NCBI GenBank assembly: GCA_030652715.1
Contig: JAUSQB010000358.1
Location: 1 to 10,676, forward strand
Source: Rugosibacter sp.
Lineage (GTDB): Bacteria > Pseudomonadota > Gammaproteobacteria > Burkholderiales > Rhodocyclaceae
Direction: 5' to 3'
Length of the DNA stretch: 10,676 nt
Made by a program: the position numbers and the translations under genes. Under the pieces are notes generated by a model. The model did not search any database. It was not told where the DNA came from and worked only from the letters and a program-made list of their open reading frames with translations. How positions within the stretch are numbered: the stretch's first letter is position 1; every line of letters begins with the position of its first letter. Below are positions 1 to 7,217 of the stretch, piece after piece.

Positions 1-1646
1 GCATGAACATGGTGGCGCTGGTTGATGGTCGGCCACGGCTGCTCAATTTGAAAGAGATGCTGGAGTGCTTCCTTAATCATCGACGCGAAGTGGTTACGCG
101 GCGCACAGTGTTTGAGTTGCGCAAGGCGCGCGAGCGCGGGCATATTCTTGAAGGTTTGGCTGTTGCCTTATCGAACGTGGATGAAATCATCGCGCTCATT
201 AAAGCAGCACAGACGCCAGCTGAAGCCAAGCGTGGCCTGATGGGCCGCATCTGGCGCTCTGAGTTGGTTGAGGGCATGCTGGAACGCACGTCCGCAGAGG
301 CTTCGCGGCCTGATGGCCTGGCGCCTGAGTTTGGCATGTCGCCAGACGGCTATTTGTTGTCGGATGCCCAAGCGCAGGCGATTCTTGAGTTGCGTTTGCA
401 GCGCTTGACCGGCCTTGAGCAAGATAAAATTGTGAGCGAGTATCGCGAGGTGATGGCGCAGATTCTGGACTTGCTCGACATCCTTGCTCGCCCTGAGCGC
501 ATTACTGCCATCATTGGCGAAGAGTTGGCGGCAATCAAAGCACAGTATGGCGATGCCCGGCGCTCCGAGATTGTCTTCGATACCGCAGATATCAGCCTGG
601 AAGATTTGATTGTGCGCGAGGATATGGTGGTTACCTTATCGCATTCGGGCTATCTCAAGCGTCAGCCGCTGGCGGATTACCGGGCGCAAAAGCGCGGCGG
701 GCGGGGTAAGCAGGCGGCTGCTGTCAAGGACGATGATTTTGTGGATCGTTTGTTTGTCGCCAATACCCACGATTACATTTTGTGTTTTTCCAGCCGTGGC
801 CGCGTGTATTGGCTGAAGGTTTATGAGGCGCCAGAAGGCACGCGCACATCGCGCGGCAAGCCGATTATTAATCTGTTCCCGCTTGAAAAAGACGAAAAAA
901 TTACGGCTATCCTGCCGGTGAAAGAATTTGACGAGCAGCATTTCATTTTCATGGCTACCGCCAGAGGCACGGTCAAGAAGACGCCGCTGACCAGTTTTGC
1001 CAACCCCCGCAAGGCAGGCATTATCGCGGTAGGCCTGGATGAGGGAGATCATCTCATTGGGGTGTCCATTACCAATGGGCGGTGCGATGTGATGCTGTTC
1101 TCTGACGCAGGCAAAGCTGTTCGTTTTGACGAAGAAGATGTCCGCCCCATGGGCCGCGAAGCACGTGGTGTGCGCGGCATGATGCTCGAAGACGGGCAGC
1201 GCGTGATATCCATGCTGGTTGCTGACAGTGAGGCGTGGTCTGTCTTGACGGCAACAGAAAATGGGTATGGAAAACGTACGCCGATTGCCGAATACACGCG
1301 CCATGGCCGTGGCACTAAAGGCATGATCGCCATTCAAACCTCAGAACGTAACGGGCGCGTTGTCGCTGCTGTTCTGGCCGCCTTGGGTGAGACGCGTGAA
1401 GAGATCATGCTGATCTCTACCGGTGGTGTATTGATTCGCACGCCGGTGAATGATATTCGCGTCATGGGTCGTTCTACCCAGGGCGTGACCTTGATTAATC
1501 TCGATGACGGCACCTATCTTGCCGGCCTTGAAAAAGTGGTCGAGACAGAGGGGCTGGATGAGGAATTAGATGAACAGCTGAATGAGGATGCAAGTAATGG
1601 CGGATCCTCATCACAGAATCCCGAGCAACCTGAGGCGGAGGCATAA
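1..1646 (+). CDS. gyrA: DNA gyrase subunit A, C-terminal part (5' truncated by window)
   Basis: This is the C-terminal ~547 residues of GyrA, the DNA-breaking and DNA-wrapping subunit of gyrase (A2B2), which introduces negative supercoils using ATP. The reading frame is already open at base 1, and the N-terminal winged-helix domain with the catalytic tyrosine lies upstream. The first ~180 residues are the coiled-coil tower region, with the typical stretch HRREVVTRRTVFELRKARER. The six-bladed beta-pinwheel that wraps DNA follows. Its diagnostic GyrA box is QKRGGRG at window residues 229-235 (bases 687-707), which separates gyrase from topoisomerase IV ParC. The last ~30 residues form an acidic, low-complexity tail (EGLDEELDEQLNEDAS). 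In E. coli such a tail tunes supercoiling activity; that role here is inferred. The stop is TAA at 1644-1646, and serC begins 7 bases later, so serC may be partly served by gyrA transcription. Confidence 0.97.
   Translation, partial: MNMVALVDGRPRLLNLKEMLECFLNHRREVVTRRTVFELRKARERGHILEGLAVALSNVDEIIALIKAAQTPAEAKRGLMGRIWRSELVEGMLERTSAEASRPDGLAPEFGMSPDGYLLSDAQAQAILELRLQRLTGLEQDKIVSEYREVMAQILDLLDILARPERITAIIGEELAAIKAQYGDARRSEIVFDTADISLEDLIVREDMVVTLSHSGYLKRQPLADYRAQKRGGRGKQAAAVKDDDFVDRLFVANTHDYILCFSSRGRVYWLKVYEAPEGTRTSRGKPIINLFPLEKDEKITAILPVKEFDEQHFIFMATARGTVKKTPLTSFANPRKAGIIAVGLDEGDHLIGVSITNGRCDVMLFSDAGKAVRFDEEDVRPMGREARGVRGMMLEDGQRVISMLVADSEAWSVLTATENGYGKRTPIAEYTRHGRGTKGMIAIQTSERNGRVVAAVLAALGETREEIMLISTGGVLIRTPVNDIRVMGRSTQGVTLINLDDGTYLAGLEKVVETEGLDEELDEQLNEDASNGGSSSQNPEQPEAEA
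1637..1641 (+). promoter_or_regulatory. ribosome binding site of serC inside the gyrA end
   Basis: GGAGG lies 12 bases before the ATG at 1654, within the last codons of gyrA. It decides the serC start: the longer frame from 1582 would add 24 residues with no family similarity, and the protein proper begins MARLFNFSAGPAALP. The position suggests translation of serC is coupled to the end of gyrA. Confidence 0.6.
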
Positions 1647-1653
1647 GACTAGC

Positions 1654-2748
1654 ATGGCACGACTATTCAACTTTAGCGCTGGCCCGGCGGCTTTGCCCGA
1701 GGCGGTTCTCAAGCAGGCAGCAGAAGAAATGCTGGATTGGCATGGCAGCGGCCAATCAGTCATGGAAATGAGCCACCGTGGCAAAGAGTACATGGGCATC
1801 CATACGCAGGCAGAGGCTGATCTGCGTGAGCTGTTAGCGATACCCGCCAACTATAAGGTGCTGTTTTTGCAAGGGGGCGCTACGCTGCAGTTCGAGATGA
1901 TTCCGATCAATCTGTTGCGCGGCAAGGCCAGTGCGGATTACGTGAACACCGGCGAATGGGCCAAAAAAGCCATCAAGGAAGCCAAGCGTTTTGGCCAGGT
2001 CAATGTGGTGGCTTCCAGCGAAGATGGCAGTTTTTCTTACGCTCCCGCTTTAGCCAACTGGAAGCTCGATCCGAATGCCGCTTATGTGCATTACACCGCG
2101 AACGAAACCATCGGTGGCGTTGAGTTTCATTGGACACCCGATTTATCCCAAATGCCCGGCAATGTGCCGCTTGTCTGCGACATGTCTTCCAATATCCTTT
2201 CGCAGCCAGTCGATATCAGTAAATATGGTCTTATCTATGCAGGTGCGCAGAAGAATATCGGCCCTGCCGGGCTCACGCTGGTGATTGTGCGTGATGATCT
2301 GATTGGCCAAGGCGTGCCGCAGCCGCAAACCATGCTCGACTATAAAACGCATGCGGACAACGACTCCATGTACAACACACCACCTACCTATGGTATTTAC
2401 ATTGCCGGCCTGGTGTTCCAATGGCTCAAGCGGCAGGGTGGTTTGACGGCAATGCAAAAGATTAATGCCGAGAAGGCAGGCATTCTTTACAACTATCTTG
2501 ATCGCAGTTCGTTTTACAGCAACCCTGTTCGCGTCGAAGACCGGTCTTTGATGAATGTCCCCTTCACGTTGCAAGATGCCGCGCTAGATGATGCCTTTAT
2601 CAAAGGCGCACAAGCCCAGGGCATGATTCAATTAAAGGGACACCGCTCAGTGGGTGGGATGCGCGCTTCCATTTACAACGCCATGCCGATTGAGGGCGTT
2701 AAAAAGCTGGTTGCTTACATGGAAGAATTTGCAATCGCTCACGGGTGA
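1654..2748 (+). CDS. serC: phosphoserine aminotransferase
   Basis: A 364-residue PLP-dependent class V aminotransferase. It converts 3-phosphohydroxypyruvate plus glutamate to phosphoserine (serine pathway, step 2). In bacteria it usually also acts on 3-hydroxy-4-phosphohydroxythreonate for pyridoxal phosphate synthesis. The sequence shows the SerC start FNFSAGPAALP (residues 4-14), the GGATLQFEMIP segment that contacts cofactor phosphate, and the PLP-lysine motif GAQKNIGPAG with Lys200, equivalent to E. coli Lys198. The length is normal for the family. The start at 1654 is chosen because the homologous region begins there and GGAGG precedes it. It sits 7 bases after gyrA and 4 bases before the serA-like gene, which catalyses the preceding pathway step, so the two are probably co-transcribed. 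No sign of damage. Confidence 0.97.
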   Translation: MARLFNFSAGPAALPEAVLKQAAEEMLDWHGSGQSVMEMSHRGKEYMGIHTQAEADLRELLAIPANYKVLFLQGGATLQFEMIPINLLRGKASADYVNTGEWAKKAIKEAKRFGQVNVVASSEDGSFSYAPALANWKLDPNAAYVHYTANETIGGVEFHWTPDLSQMPGNVPLVCDMSSNILSQPVDISKYGLIYAGAQKNIGPAGLTLVIVRDDLIGQGVPQPQTMLDYKTHADNDSMYNTPPTYGIYIAGLVFQWLKRQGGLTAMQKINAEKAGILYNYLDRSSFYSNPVRVEDRSLMNVPFTLQDAALDDAFIKGAQAQGMIQLKGHRSVGGMRASIYNAMPIEGVKKLVAYMEEFAIAHG

Positions 2749-2752
2749 TGTG

Positions 2753-3946
2753 ATGGCTTCCCCTTACAGAATTCTGCTACTGAACCAGATTTCTGCCTCA
2801 GGCCTTAAGTGCCTGCCGGAAGCCCGCTATCTTGCGAGTAAAGAGATCAATGCGCCGCATGCGATTCTCGTGCGTTCTGCGGATATGCATGCAATGATGA
2901 TCCCCTCCAGCGTACGGGCGATTGCTCGTGCGGGTGCTGGCACCAATAACATCCCGGTCAAGCTGTTAAGTTCGCGCGGGGTGCCGGTGTTTAATGCGCC
3001 GGGCGCAAATGCCAATGCGGTAAAAGAGCTGGTTATCGCCGGGATGCTGCTTGCCGCAAGAAATTTATCTGAAGCGCTCCAGTTTGTTGCCATGCTTGAT
3101 CGGGCTGATCCTGACATGGAGAACAAGGTGGAGGATGGCAAGAAGCTGTACTCGGGTTTTGAGTTGGCTGGAAAAACATTGGGCGTTGTTGGCTTAGGCA
3201 AAATCGGTTGTCTGGTAGCTGACGCTGCAATCAAGCTGGGCATGCATGTTCTGGGGTTTGACCCGGAAATTACTGTGGATGCTGCCTGGAGCCTGCCTGC
3301 CCAGGTAAAAAAAGCGAACAGTGTTAGCGAGGTGTTGCGGCTGTCAAACTTTGTAACCCTGCATGTTCCTTTGATTGAAGCGACGAGCCATCTAATCAAT
3401 TCAGGCAATATCGGTAGCATGAAGCAAGGTGCTGTGCTGCTTAATTTTTCGCGTGCAGGCATAGTTGATGAAGCGGCTGTCGTTGCTGTCTTGAAAGAAA
3501 AAAAGCTGGGGCATTACGTGTGTGATTTTCCGTCGGCTGTTGTCAATCAAAGCCCGGGCGTCATTGCTTTGCCGCATCTGGGCGCCTCAACGCGCGAGGC
3601 AGAAGAAAATTGCGCCGTGATGGTGATCAACCAGTTAGCTGACTTTCTCGAACATGGCAATGTGATCAATGCGGTGAACTTTCCCAACGTCAGCATGCCG
3701 CGTGAATCGAGCGACCGGATTGCGATTGCCAATGCCAATGTACCCAATATGGTAGGGCAGATTTCAACGGCTTTGGCAGAGGCCAAACTGAATATCCATA
3801 ACATGGTGAATAAGTCGCGCGGTGACATGGCCTACACCCTGGTGGATGTGGATAGCACAGTCAAGCCCAGCGTGATTGAGGCCATCCGAAAAATTGAAGG
3901 CGTGCTTGATGTACGGTATTTGCCACTGGAGGGCATGCATGACTGA
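2753..3946 (+). CDS. serA: D-3-phosphoglycerate dehydrogenase, short ACT-domain type
   Basis: A 397-residue D-isomer-specific 2-hydroxyacid dehydrogenase. The expected reaction is NAD-dependent oxidation of 3-phosphoglycerate to 3-phosphohydroxypyruvate, the first step of serine synthesis. Visible parts are the N-terminal substrate-domain half (GAGTNNIP near residues 62-69), the Rossmann NAD site GLGKIG (147-152), the substrate/catalytic Arg234 in NFSRAGIVDE, the catalytic His275 in LPHLGAST, and a C-terminal ACT domain (about 325-397, NVPNMVGQI), probably for serine feedback. The usual DVFxxEP segment with the catalytic Glu is replaced by CDFPSAVV (D258, F259, P260, A262). I believe DFP forms occur in a short PGDH subfamily, so loss of activity is not implied. 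The ATG at 2753 is 4 bases after the serC stop; the longer frame from 2654 overlaps serC and is rejected. No strong Shine-Dalgarno site is visible. Its 3' end overlaps pheA by 8 bases. Confidence 0.9.
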   Translation: MASPYRILLLNQISASGLKCLPEARYLASKEINAPHAILVRSADMHAMMIPSSVRAIARAGAGTNNIPVKLLSSRGVPVFNAPGANANAVKELVIAGMLLAARNLSEALQFVAMLDRADPDMENKVEDGKKLYSGFELAGKTLGVVGLGKIGCLVADAAIKLGMHVLGFDPEITVDAAWSLPAQVKKANSVSEVLRLSNFVTLHVPLIEATSHLINSGNIGSMKQGAVLLNFSRAGIVDEAAVVAVLKEKKLGHYVCDFPSAVVNQSPGVIALPHLGASTREAEENCAVMVINQLADFLEHGNVINAVNFPNVSMPRESSDRIAIANANVPNMVGQISTALAEAKLNIHNMVNKSRGDMAYTLVDVDSTVKPSVIEAIRKIEGVLDVRYLPLEGMHD

Positions 3947-5018
3947 TGCAGAGCAGGAATTAAAAAAACTGCGCGAGGGGATTGATGCGCTGGATGCTGA
4001 TTTATTGCGCATCATTAACGAGCGGGCAAAAATTGCCCAGCGCATAGGCAAGCTTAAACAAGGGGCGATTTATCGGCCAGAGCGCGAAGCGCAGGTTTTG
4101 CATCGTGTGGCTGAAGCGAATCCCGGCCCGCTTACGGCCATTGCTGCTCAGCGCATTGTGCGTGAAGTGATGTCTGCGTGCCTGGCGCTGGAACAGCCGC
4201 TGACTATTGCCTATCTTGGTCCGGCGGGTACCTATTCAGAGGCCGCAGCGGCCAAGCATTTTGGTGCTGCGCCGACGTTTTTACCTTGTCCTTCGATTGA
4301 CGAAATTTTCCGTGCAGTGCAAGCTGGTACTGCACATTATGGCGTTGTGCCCGTTGAGAACTCAACAGAAGGGGCGATTGCCCGCACGCTGGATTTATTG
4401 CTGTCTTCCCCGCTAATGATTTGCGGTGAAATTAACTTGCCGATACATCATCAATTAATGGGCCATGCTGATTTGCAGTCGGCAGCACATGTGTATTCTC
4501 ATGCTCAGTCATTGGCGCAGTGTCACGAGTGGTTGAATCATCACCTGCCTGCAGTCGCCCGTGTTGCTGTTGCTAGCAATGCCGAGGCAGCGCGGCTCGC
4601 CGCACAAGAAAAAAATGCGCTGGCCATCGCTGGCGAAAAGGCTGCCGAGCTGTATGCGCTACCTGTTCTTGCGGCCAATATTGAGGATGACCCCGGTAAT
4701 ACGACGCGCTTTGTTGTCATTGCAGAACACGACGCCGGGCCATCAGGCAGTGATCGAACCTCGCTCATCTGTTCGGCAAAAAATCAACCCGGGGCGGTGT
4801 ATCACCTGTTGGCACCGTTGGCAGAACAAGGGGTGTCAATGACGCGTTTTGAATCGCGCCCGGCACGCAGTTGGGGCGGCAAGCGCTGGGAATATGTTTT
4901 TTATCTTGACATCGAGGGCCATCAACAGGATGCAGCTGTAGCCGCAGCCCTTGCAGCGCTTGAGCAGCGCGCTGATTTTGTCAAAAGTCTGGGCTCCTAC
5001 CCTAAAGCTGTCTATTAG
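3939..5018 (+). CDS. pheA: P-protein: chorismate mutase / prephenate dehydratase
   Basis: A 359-residue bifunctional cytoplasmic enzyme of phenylalanine synthesis: chorismate to prephenate, then prephenate to phenylpyruvate. Residues 1-88 form an AroQ-type chorismate mutase helical domain (LKKLREGIDALDADLL, then GKLK and RPEREAQVL). The prephenate dehydratase domain starts at YLGPAGTYSE (92-101), continues through VENSTEGAI (139-147) and ends with the catalytic TRF motif (256-258). A C-terminal ACT domain carries PGAVYHLL and the ESRP motif (305-308), which binds phenylalanine for feedback inhibition in characterised P-proteins. The start at 3939 is set by ATGACTGA, where pheA overlaps the serA stop by 8 bases; the frame upstream of this is serA sequence. 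Length and domain order are normal for proteobacterial PheA. hisC follows after 21 bases. Confidence 0.97.
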   Translation: MTDAEQELKKLREGIDALDADLLRIINERAKIAQRIGKLKQGAIYRPEREAQVLHRVAEANPGPLTAIAAQRIVREVMSACLALEQPLTIAYLGPAGTYSEAAAAKHFGAAPTFLPCPSIDEIFRAVQAGTAHYGVVPVENSTEGAIARTLDLLLSSPLMICGEINLPIHHQLMGHADLQSAAHVYSHAQSLAQCHEWLNHHLPAVARVAVASNAEAARLAAQEKNALAIAGEKAAELYALPVLAANIEDDPGNTTRFVVIAEHDAGPSGSDRTSLICSAKNQPGAVYHLLAPLAEQGVSMTRFESRPARSWGGKRWEYVFYLDIEGHQQDAAVAAALAALEQRADFVKSLGSYPKAVY

Positions 5019-5039
5019 CTGTTTATTGAGATTGAGATC

Positions 5040-6134
5040 ATGAGTATCGTAGCGCAGGCACTGTCCTATATCCGCAGCATTTCGCCCTATGTTCCTGGCA
5101 AGCCGATTACCGAGTTGGCGCGTGAGATGGGTTTGGTGCCTGAGACGATTGTCAAATTAGCCTCGAATGAAAATCCGCTGGGCATGAGCCCGCTGGCCAA
5201 GCAGGCGGTAGAAGCCGCGTTAGCAGGTGTTGAACGTTACCCCGATCAATTTGATCTGATCGCTGCATTGGCCGAGCATCACGCCGCATCGCCAGAGCAG
5301 ATTATTTTGGGCAATGGTTCCAATGATGTGCTGGATTTGGTGGCGCGGGTGTTTTTGTCAGCCGGACGGTCAGCCGTTTTTTCACAATATGCCTTTACTG
5401 TGTACCCACTGGCGACTATCGCTACGGGCGCTACGCCTATCACTGTTCCAGCGCGACATTACGGGCATGACTTAGATGCGATGCGAGCGGCTATTCGACC
5501 GGATACACATGTTCTCTGGATAGCGAATCCGAATAATCCGACAGGCACTTTTCTGCCGTATGCCGATTTGCATGCCTTTTTATCGAGCGTGCCAGCAGAG
5601 GTTGTTGTCGTGCTGGACGAGGCCTACACCGAGTATCTCTTGCCATCCGAGCGGGTCGATAGCGTGCGCTGGATCAGCGAGTTTCCCAATCTGGTGATCA
5701 CGCGTACTTTTTCAAAAGTGTATGGGCTGGCGGGTTTGCGCGTGGGGTATGCTGTTGCCGACGTTGCAGTGGCCGCTCTGATGAACCGTGTCCGGCAGCC
5801 TTTCAACGTCAGCAACTTAGGGCTGGCAGGCGCAAAGGCTGCATTGGCTGATCATATCTTCATTGCGGCGAGTTATGAATTGAATCGCCAGGGCATGCAG
5901 CAGTTGGTTGCTGGATTAAAGCGGCTGGGTCTGCAGCACATTCCTTCGCACGGTAATTTTGTTACCTTTGCTGTTGCCAATGCCACAGCAATCAATATCC
6001 ATTTGCTAAAGCAAGGGGTAATTGTGCGCCCCTTGGGGGGCTACGATATGCCTCACCACCTGCGGGTAACCATAGGGCGCGAAGACGAAAATCAGCGCTT
6101 TCTCGCGGCGCTTGAAAAAGCGTTATGTGCATGA
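5040..6134 (+). CDS. hisC: histidinol-phosphate aminotransferase (HisC2-type)
   Basis: A 364-residue fold-type I, class I/II PLP aminotransferase. The HisC family interconverts imidazole acetol phosphate and L-histidinol phosphate with glutamate. Motifs: LASNENPLG near residues 40-48, NPNNPTGT (163-170), DEAYTEY (193-199), and the PLP lysine K226 in TFSKVYGLAGLRVGY with the phosphate-binding Arg234. The C-terminal GYDMPHHLRVTIG segment holds the substrate-carboxylate arginine typical of HisC. The position between pheA and tyrA, away from other his genes, fits the copy often called hisC2. Related enzymes can transaminate phenylpyruvate and 4-hydroxyphenylpyruvate, so a role in Phe/Tyr synthesis is plausible by context but not shown by sequence. 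No clear ribosome site is seen in the 21-base gap. The stop overlaps the tyrA start. Confidence 0.94.
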   Translation: MSIVAQALSYIRSISPYVPGKPITELAREMGLVPETIVKLASNENPLGMSPLAKQAVEAALAGVERYPDQFDLIAALAEHHAASPEQIILGNGSNDVLDLVARVFLSAGRSAVFSQYAFTVYPLATIATGATPITVPARHYGHDLDAMRAAIRPDTHVLWIANPNNPTGTFLPYADLHAFLSSVPAEVVVVLDEAYTEYLLPSERVDSVRWISEFPNLVITRTFSKVYGLAGLRVGYAVADVAVAALMNRVRQPFNVSNLGLAGAKAALADHIFIAASYELNRQGMQQLVAGLKRLGLQHIPSHGNFVTFAVANATAINIHLLKQGVIVRPLGGYDMPHHLRVTIGREDENQRFLAALEKALCA

Positions 6135-7012
6135 AATTGGGCAAGGTTGCCGTCTGTGGTGTAGGCCTCATTGGCGGCTCATTTGCTCTGGCACTTAAAG
6201 CCGCCGGTGTGGCCACTGAAGTCGTCGGCATGGGCCGCACGCAAGCGGCTTTGGCAGAGGCGCTTGAGCGTGGTGCCATTGATAGCATTGCCCCTGACTG
6301 GGCAGATGCTTTAGCCGGAGCTGATCTGGTTTTTCTGGCGGTGCCGGTTGGGCAAGTCGCTTCTGTTTTGGCAGCAATGGCACCCTGTTTGTCATCAAAA
6401 ACAATCATTACCGATGGCGGAAGTACCAAGGCCGATGTGGTGACAGCCGCGCGCGAAGCGCTTGGTGCGCGGTGCGCGCAGTTTGTGCCGGGCCATCCGA
6501 TTGCCGGTGCAGAAAAAAGCGGTGTGGCAGCGGCCAGGGCTGATCTTTTCCATCAAAAACGTGTCGTGTTAACGCCGTTGGCAGAAAACACAGAGGCACA
6601 CATCGCCTTGGTCGAGCATGTATGGCAGGCCTGTGGCGCAGAGGTTTCCCGGCTGGATGCGGCAGATCATGATCGGGTGTTCGCTGCCGTGAGCCATTTG
6701 CCGCATTTTTTGGCATTTGCTCTGGTGCATGAGTTTGCACAGCGTGCTGACTCTGATCAATTGTTCGGTTTTGCCGCCGGCGGCTTTCGTGATTTCACGC
6801 GTATCGCCAGCAGTCATCCCGAGATGTGGCGCGATATCTGTTTGGCCAATCGATCAGCCCTTCTCATTGAACTGGATGCCTATATGGTGGAATTAATGCG
6901 CGCCCGTGTGCTGTTAGCCGGAGCAGACGCCCAAGGTTTGCAGGCCATGTTCGACACAGCCCGCACGCGGCGAGATGCGTGGCTGGAGTCTTTATTGCCG
7001 GTGGGAGAATAG
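6131..7012 (+). CDS. tyrA: prephenate (or arogenate/cyclohexadienyl) dehydrogenase
   Basis: A 293-residue monofunctional TyrA, oxidatively decarboxylating prephenate to 4-hydroxyphenylpyruvate with NAD(P). It has the N-terminal Rossmann motif GVGLIG (10-15), the substrate-domain motif GHPIAGAEKSG (121-131) and SHLPHFLAF with His189/His192 (188-196), the family signature on the helical domain. It has no chorismate mutase or ACT domain, unlike enteric TyrA, and is not fused to AroA as in pseudomonads. Prephenate versus arogenate preference cannot be read from sequence. The ATG at 6131 overlaps the hisC stop as ATGA, the usual coupling junction. An ATG two codons upstream (6125) is an equally possible start, and neither has a strong ribosome site. 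It is the last gene of the tight operon before the accessory insert. Confidence 0.94.
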   Translation: MKLGKVAVCGVGLIGGSFALALKAAGVATEVVGMGRTQAALAEALERGAIDSIAPDWADALAGADLVFLAVPVGQVASVLAAMAPCLSSKTIITDGGSTKADVVTAAREALGARCAQFVPGHPIAGAEKSGVAAARADLFHQKRVVLTPLAENTEAHIALVEHVWQACGAEVSRLDAADHDRVFAAVSHLPHFLAFALVHEFAQRADSDQLFGFAAGGFRDFTRIASSHPEMWRDICLANRSALLIELDAYMVELMRARVLLAGADAQGLQAMFDTARTRRDAWLESLLPVGE

Positions 7013-7109
7013 TCGGCCTATCCTGTTGTCTGTCATGATTCGATGAGTTCGTAATGCCTGTCGTAATGTACAGAGTGATTGAAGTTTGCGAAGCCACTGA
7101 CCGTTGCCA

Positions 7110-7124
7110 AGTGATAGCATCACT
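7110..7124. promoter_or_regulatory. upstream palindrome, candidate operator O1
   Basis: AGTGATAGCATCACT has perfect 6-base inverted arms with a 3-base centre. It shares the pattern GTGA-n-AG-nn-TCAC (10 of 15 positions) with the palindrome at 7152-7166. The centres (7117 and 7159) are 42 bp apart, about four helical turns, so a bound regulator would sit on the same DNA face at both. The role as an operator is inferred. Confidence 0.5.
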
Positions 7125-7151
7125 ATGGGTGCCGGGGCTTGCAATGGCGCT

Positions 7152-7166
7152 GGTGACAGTGTCACC
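7152..7166. promoter_or_regulatory. promoter-overlapping palindrome, candidate operator O2
   Basis: GGTGACAGTGTCACC is a perfect 7-base inverted repeat around a single central base. It covers the proposed -35 hexamer (GTGACA, 7153-7158) of the toxin-antitoxin promoter, so a protein bound here would block RNA polymerase. Autorepression by the antitoxin/toxin complex is common in such loci and is the simplest reading, but the binding protein is unknown. Confidence 0.55.
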
Positions 7167-7182
7167 GTGAAAATAGTATAAG
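7153..7182 (+). promoter_or_regulatory. probable sigma-70 promoter of the toxin-antitoxin operon
   Basis: The -35 box GTGACA (7153-7158) matches TTGACA at 5 of 6 bases. The -10 box TATAAG (7177-7182) matches TATAAT at 5 of 6, with an 18-base spacer. A start of transcription near 7189 would leave a leader of about 30 bases before the antitoxin ATG. Confidence 0.55.
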
Positions 7183-7204
7183 GTCAGCTTTTTATTGTGA
7201 GTTT

Positions 7205-7210
7205 GGGGGA
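7205..7210 (+). promoter_or_regulatory. ribosome binding site of the antitoxin
   Basis: GGGGGA is 7 bases before the ATG at 7218, good spacing. It favours that ATG over the GTG at 7215, which would leave only 4 bases. It is among the clearest Shine-Dalgarno sites in the window, fitting high antitoxin expression. Confidence 0.6.
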
Positions 7211-7217
7211 CTGAGTG

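Larger units (their letters stand above)
7013..7217 (+). other. 205-base spacer between tyrA and the toxin-antitoxin genes
   Basis: A non-coding stretch that breaks the otherwise tight operon. It contains an 8-base direct repeat (TCGTAATG at 7049-7056 and 7061-7068), two related 15-base palindromes (7110-7124 and 7152-7166) and a probable promoter (7153-7182). No convincing terminator hairpin follows tyrA, so read-through from the amino acid operon is possible. Confidence 0.7.

Noticed and set aside
1582..1653. 24-residue N-terminal extension of SerC
   Set aside because: The extension overlaps the gyrA tail and has no similarity to SerC; ATG 1654 begins at the conserved N-terminus behind GGAGG.
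2654..2752. 33-residue N-terminal extension of the SerA-like protein
   Set aside because: It lies within serC coding sequence in another frame; ATG 2753 is just after the serC stop.
7110..7124. Possible CRP or FNR site (GTGA…TCAC)
   Set aside because: CRP sites need six bases between the half-sites; here there are five, centred on a base, and the FNR TTGAT/ATCAA arms are absent.
7054..7170. Small + strand frame of 38 codons starting MPVVMYRV in the spacer before the antitoxin
   Set aside because: No ribosome site, no family resemblance, and it covers both palindromes and the -35 box; better read as regulatory DNA.
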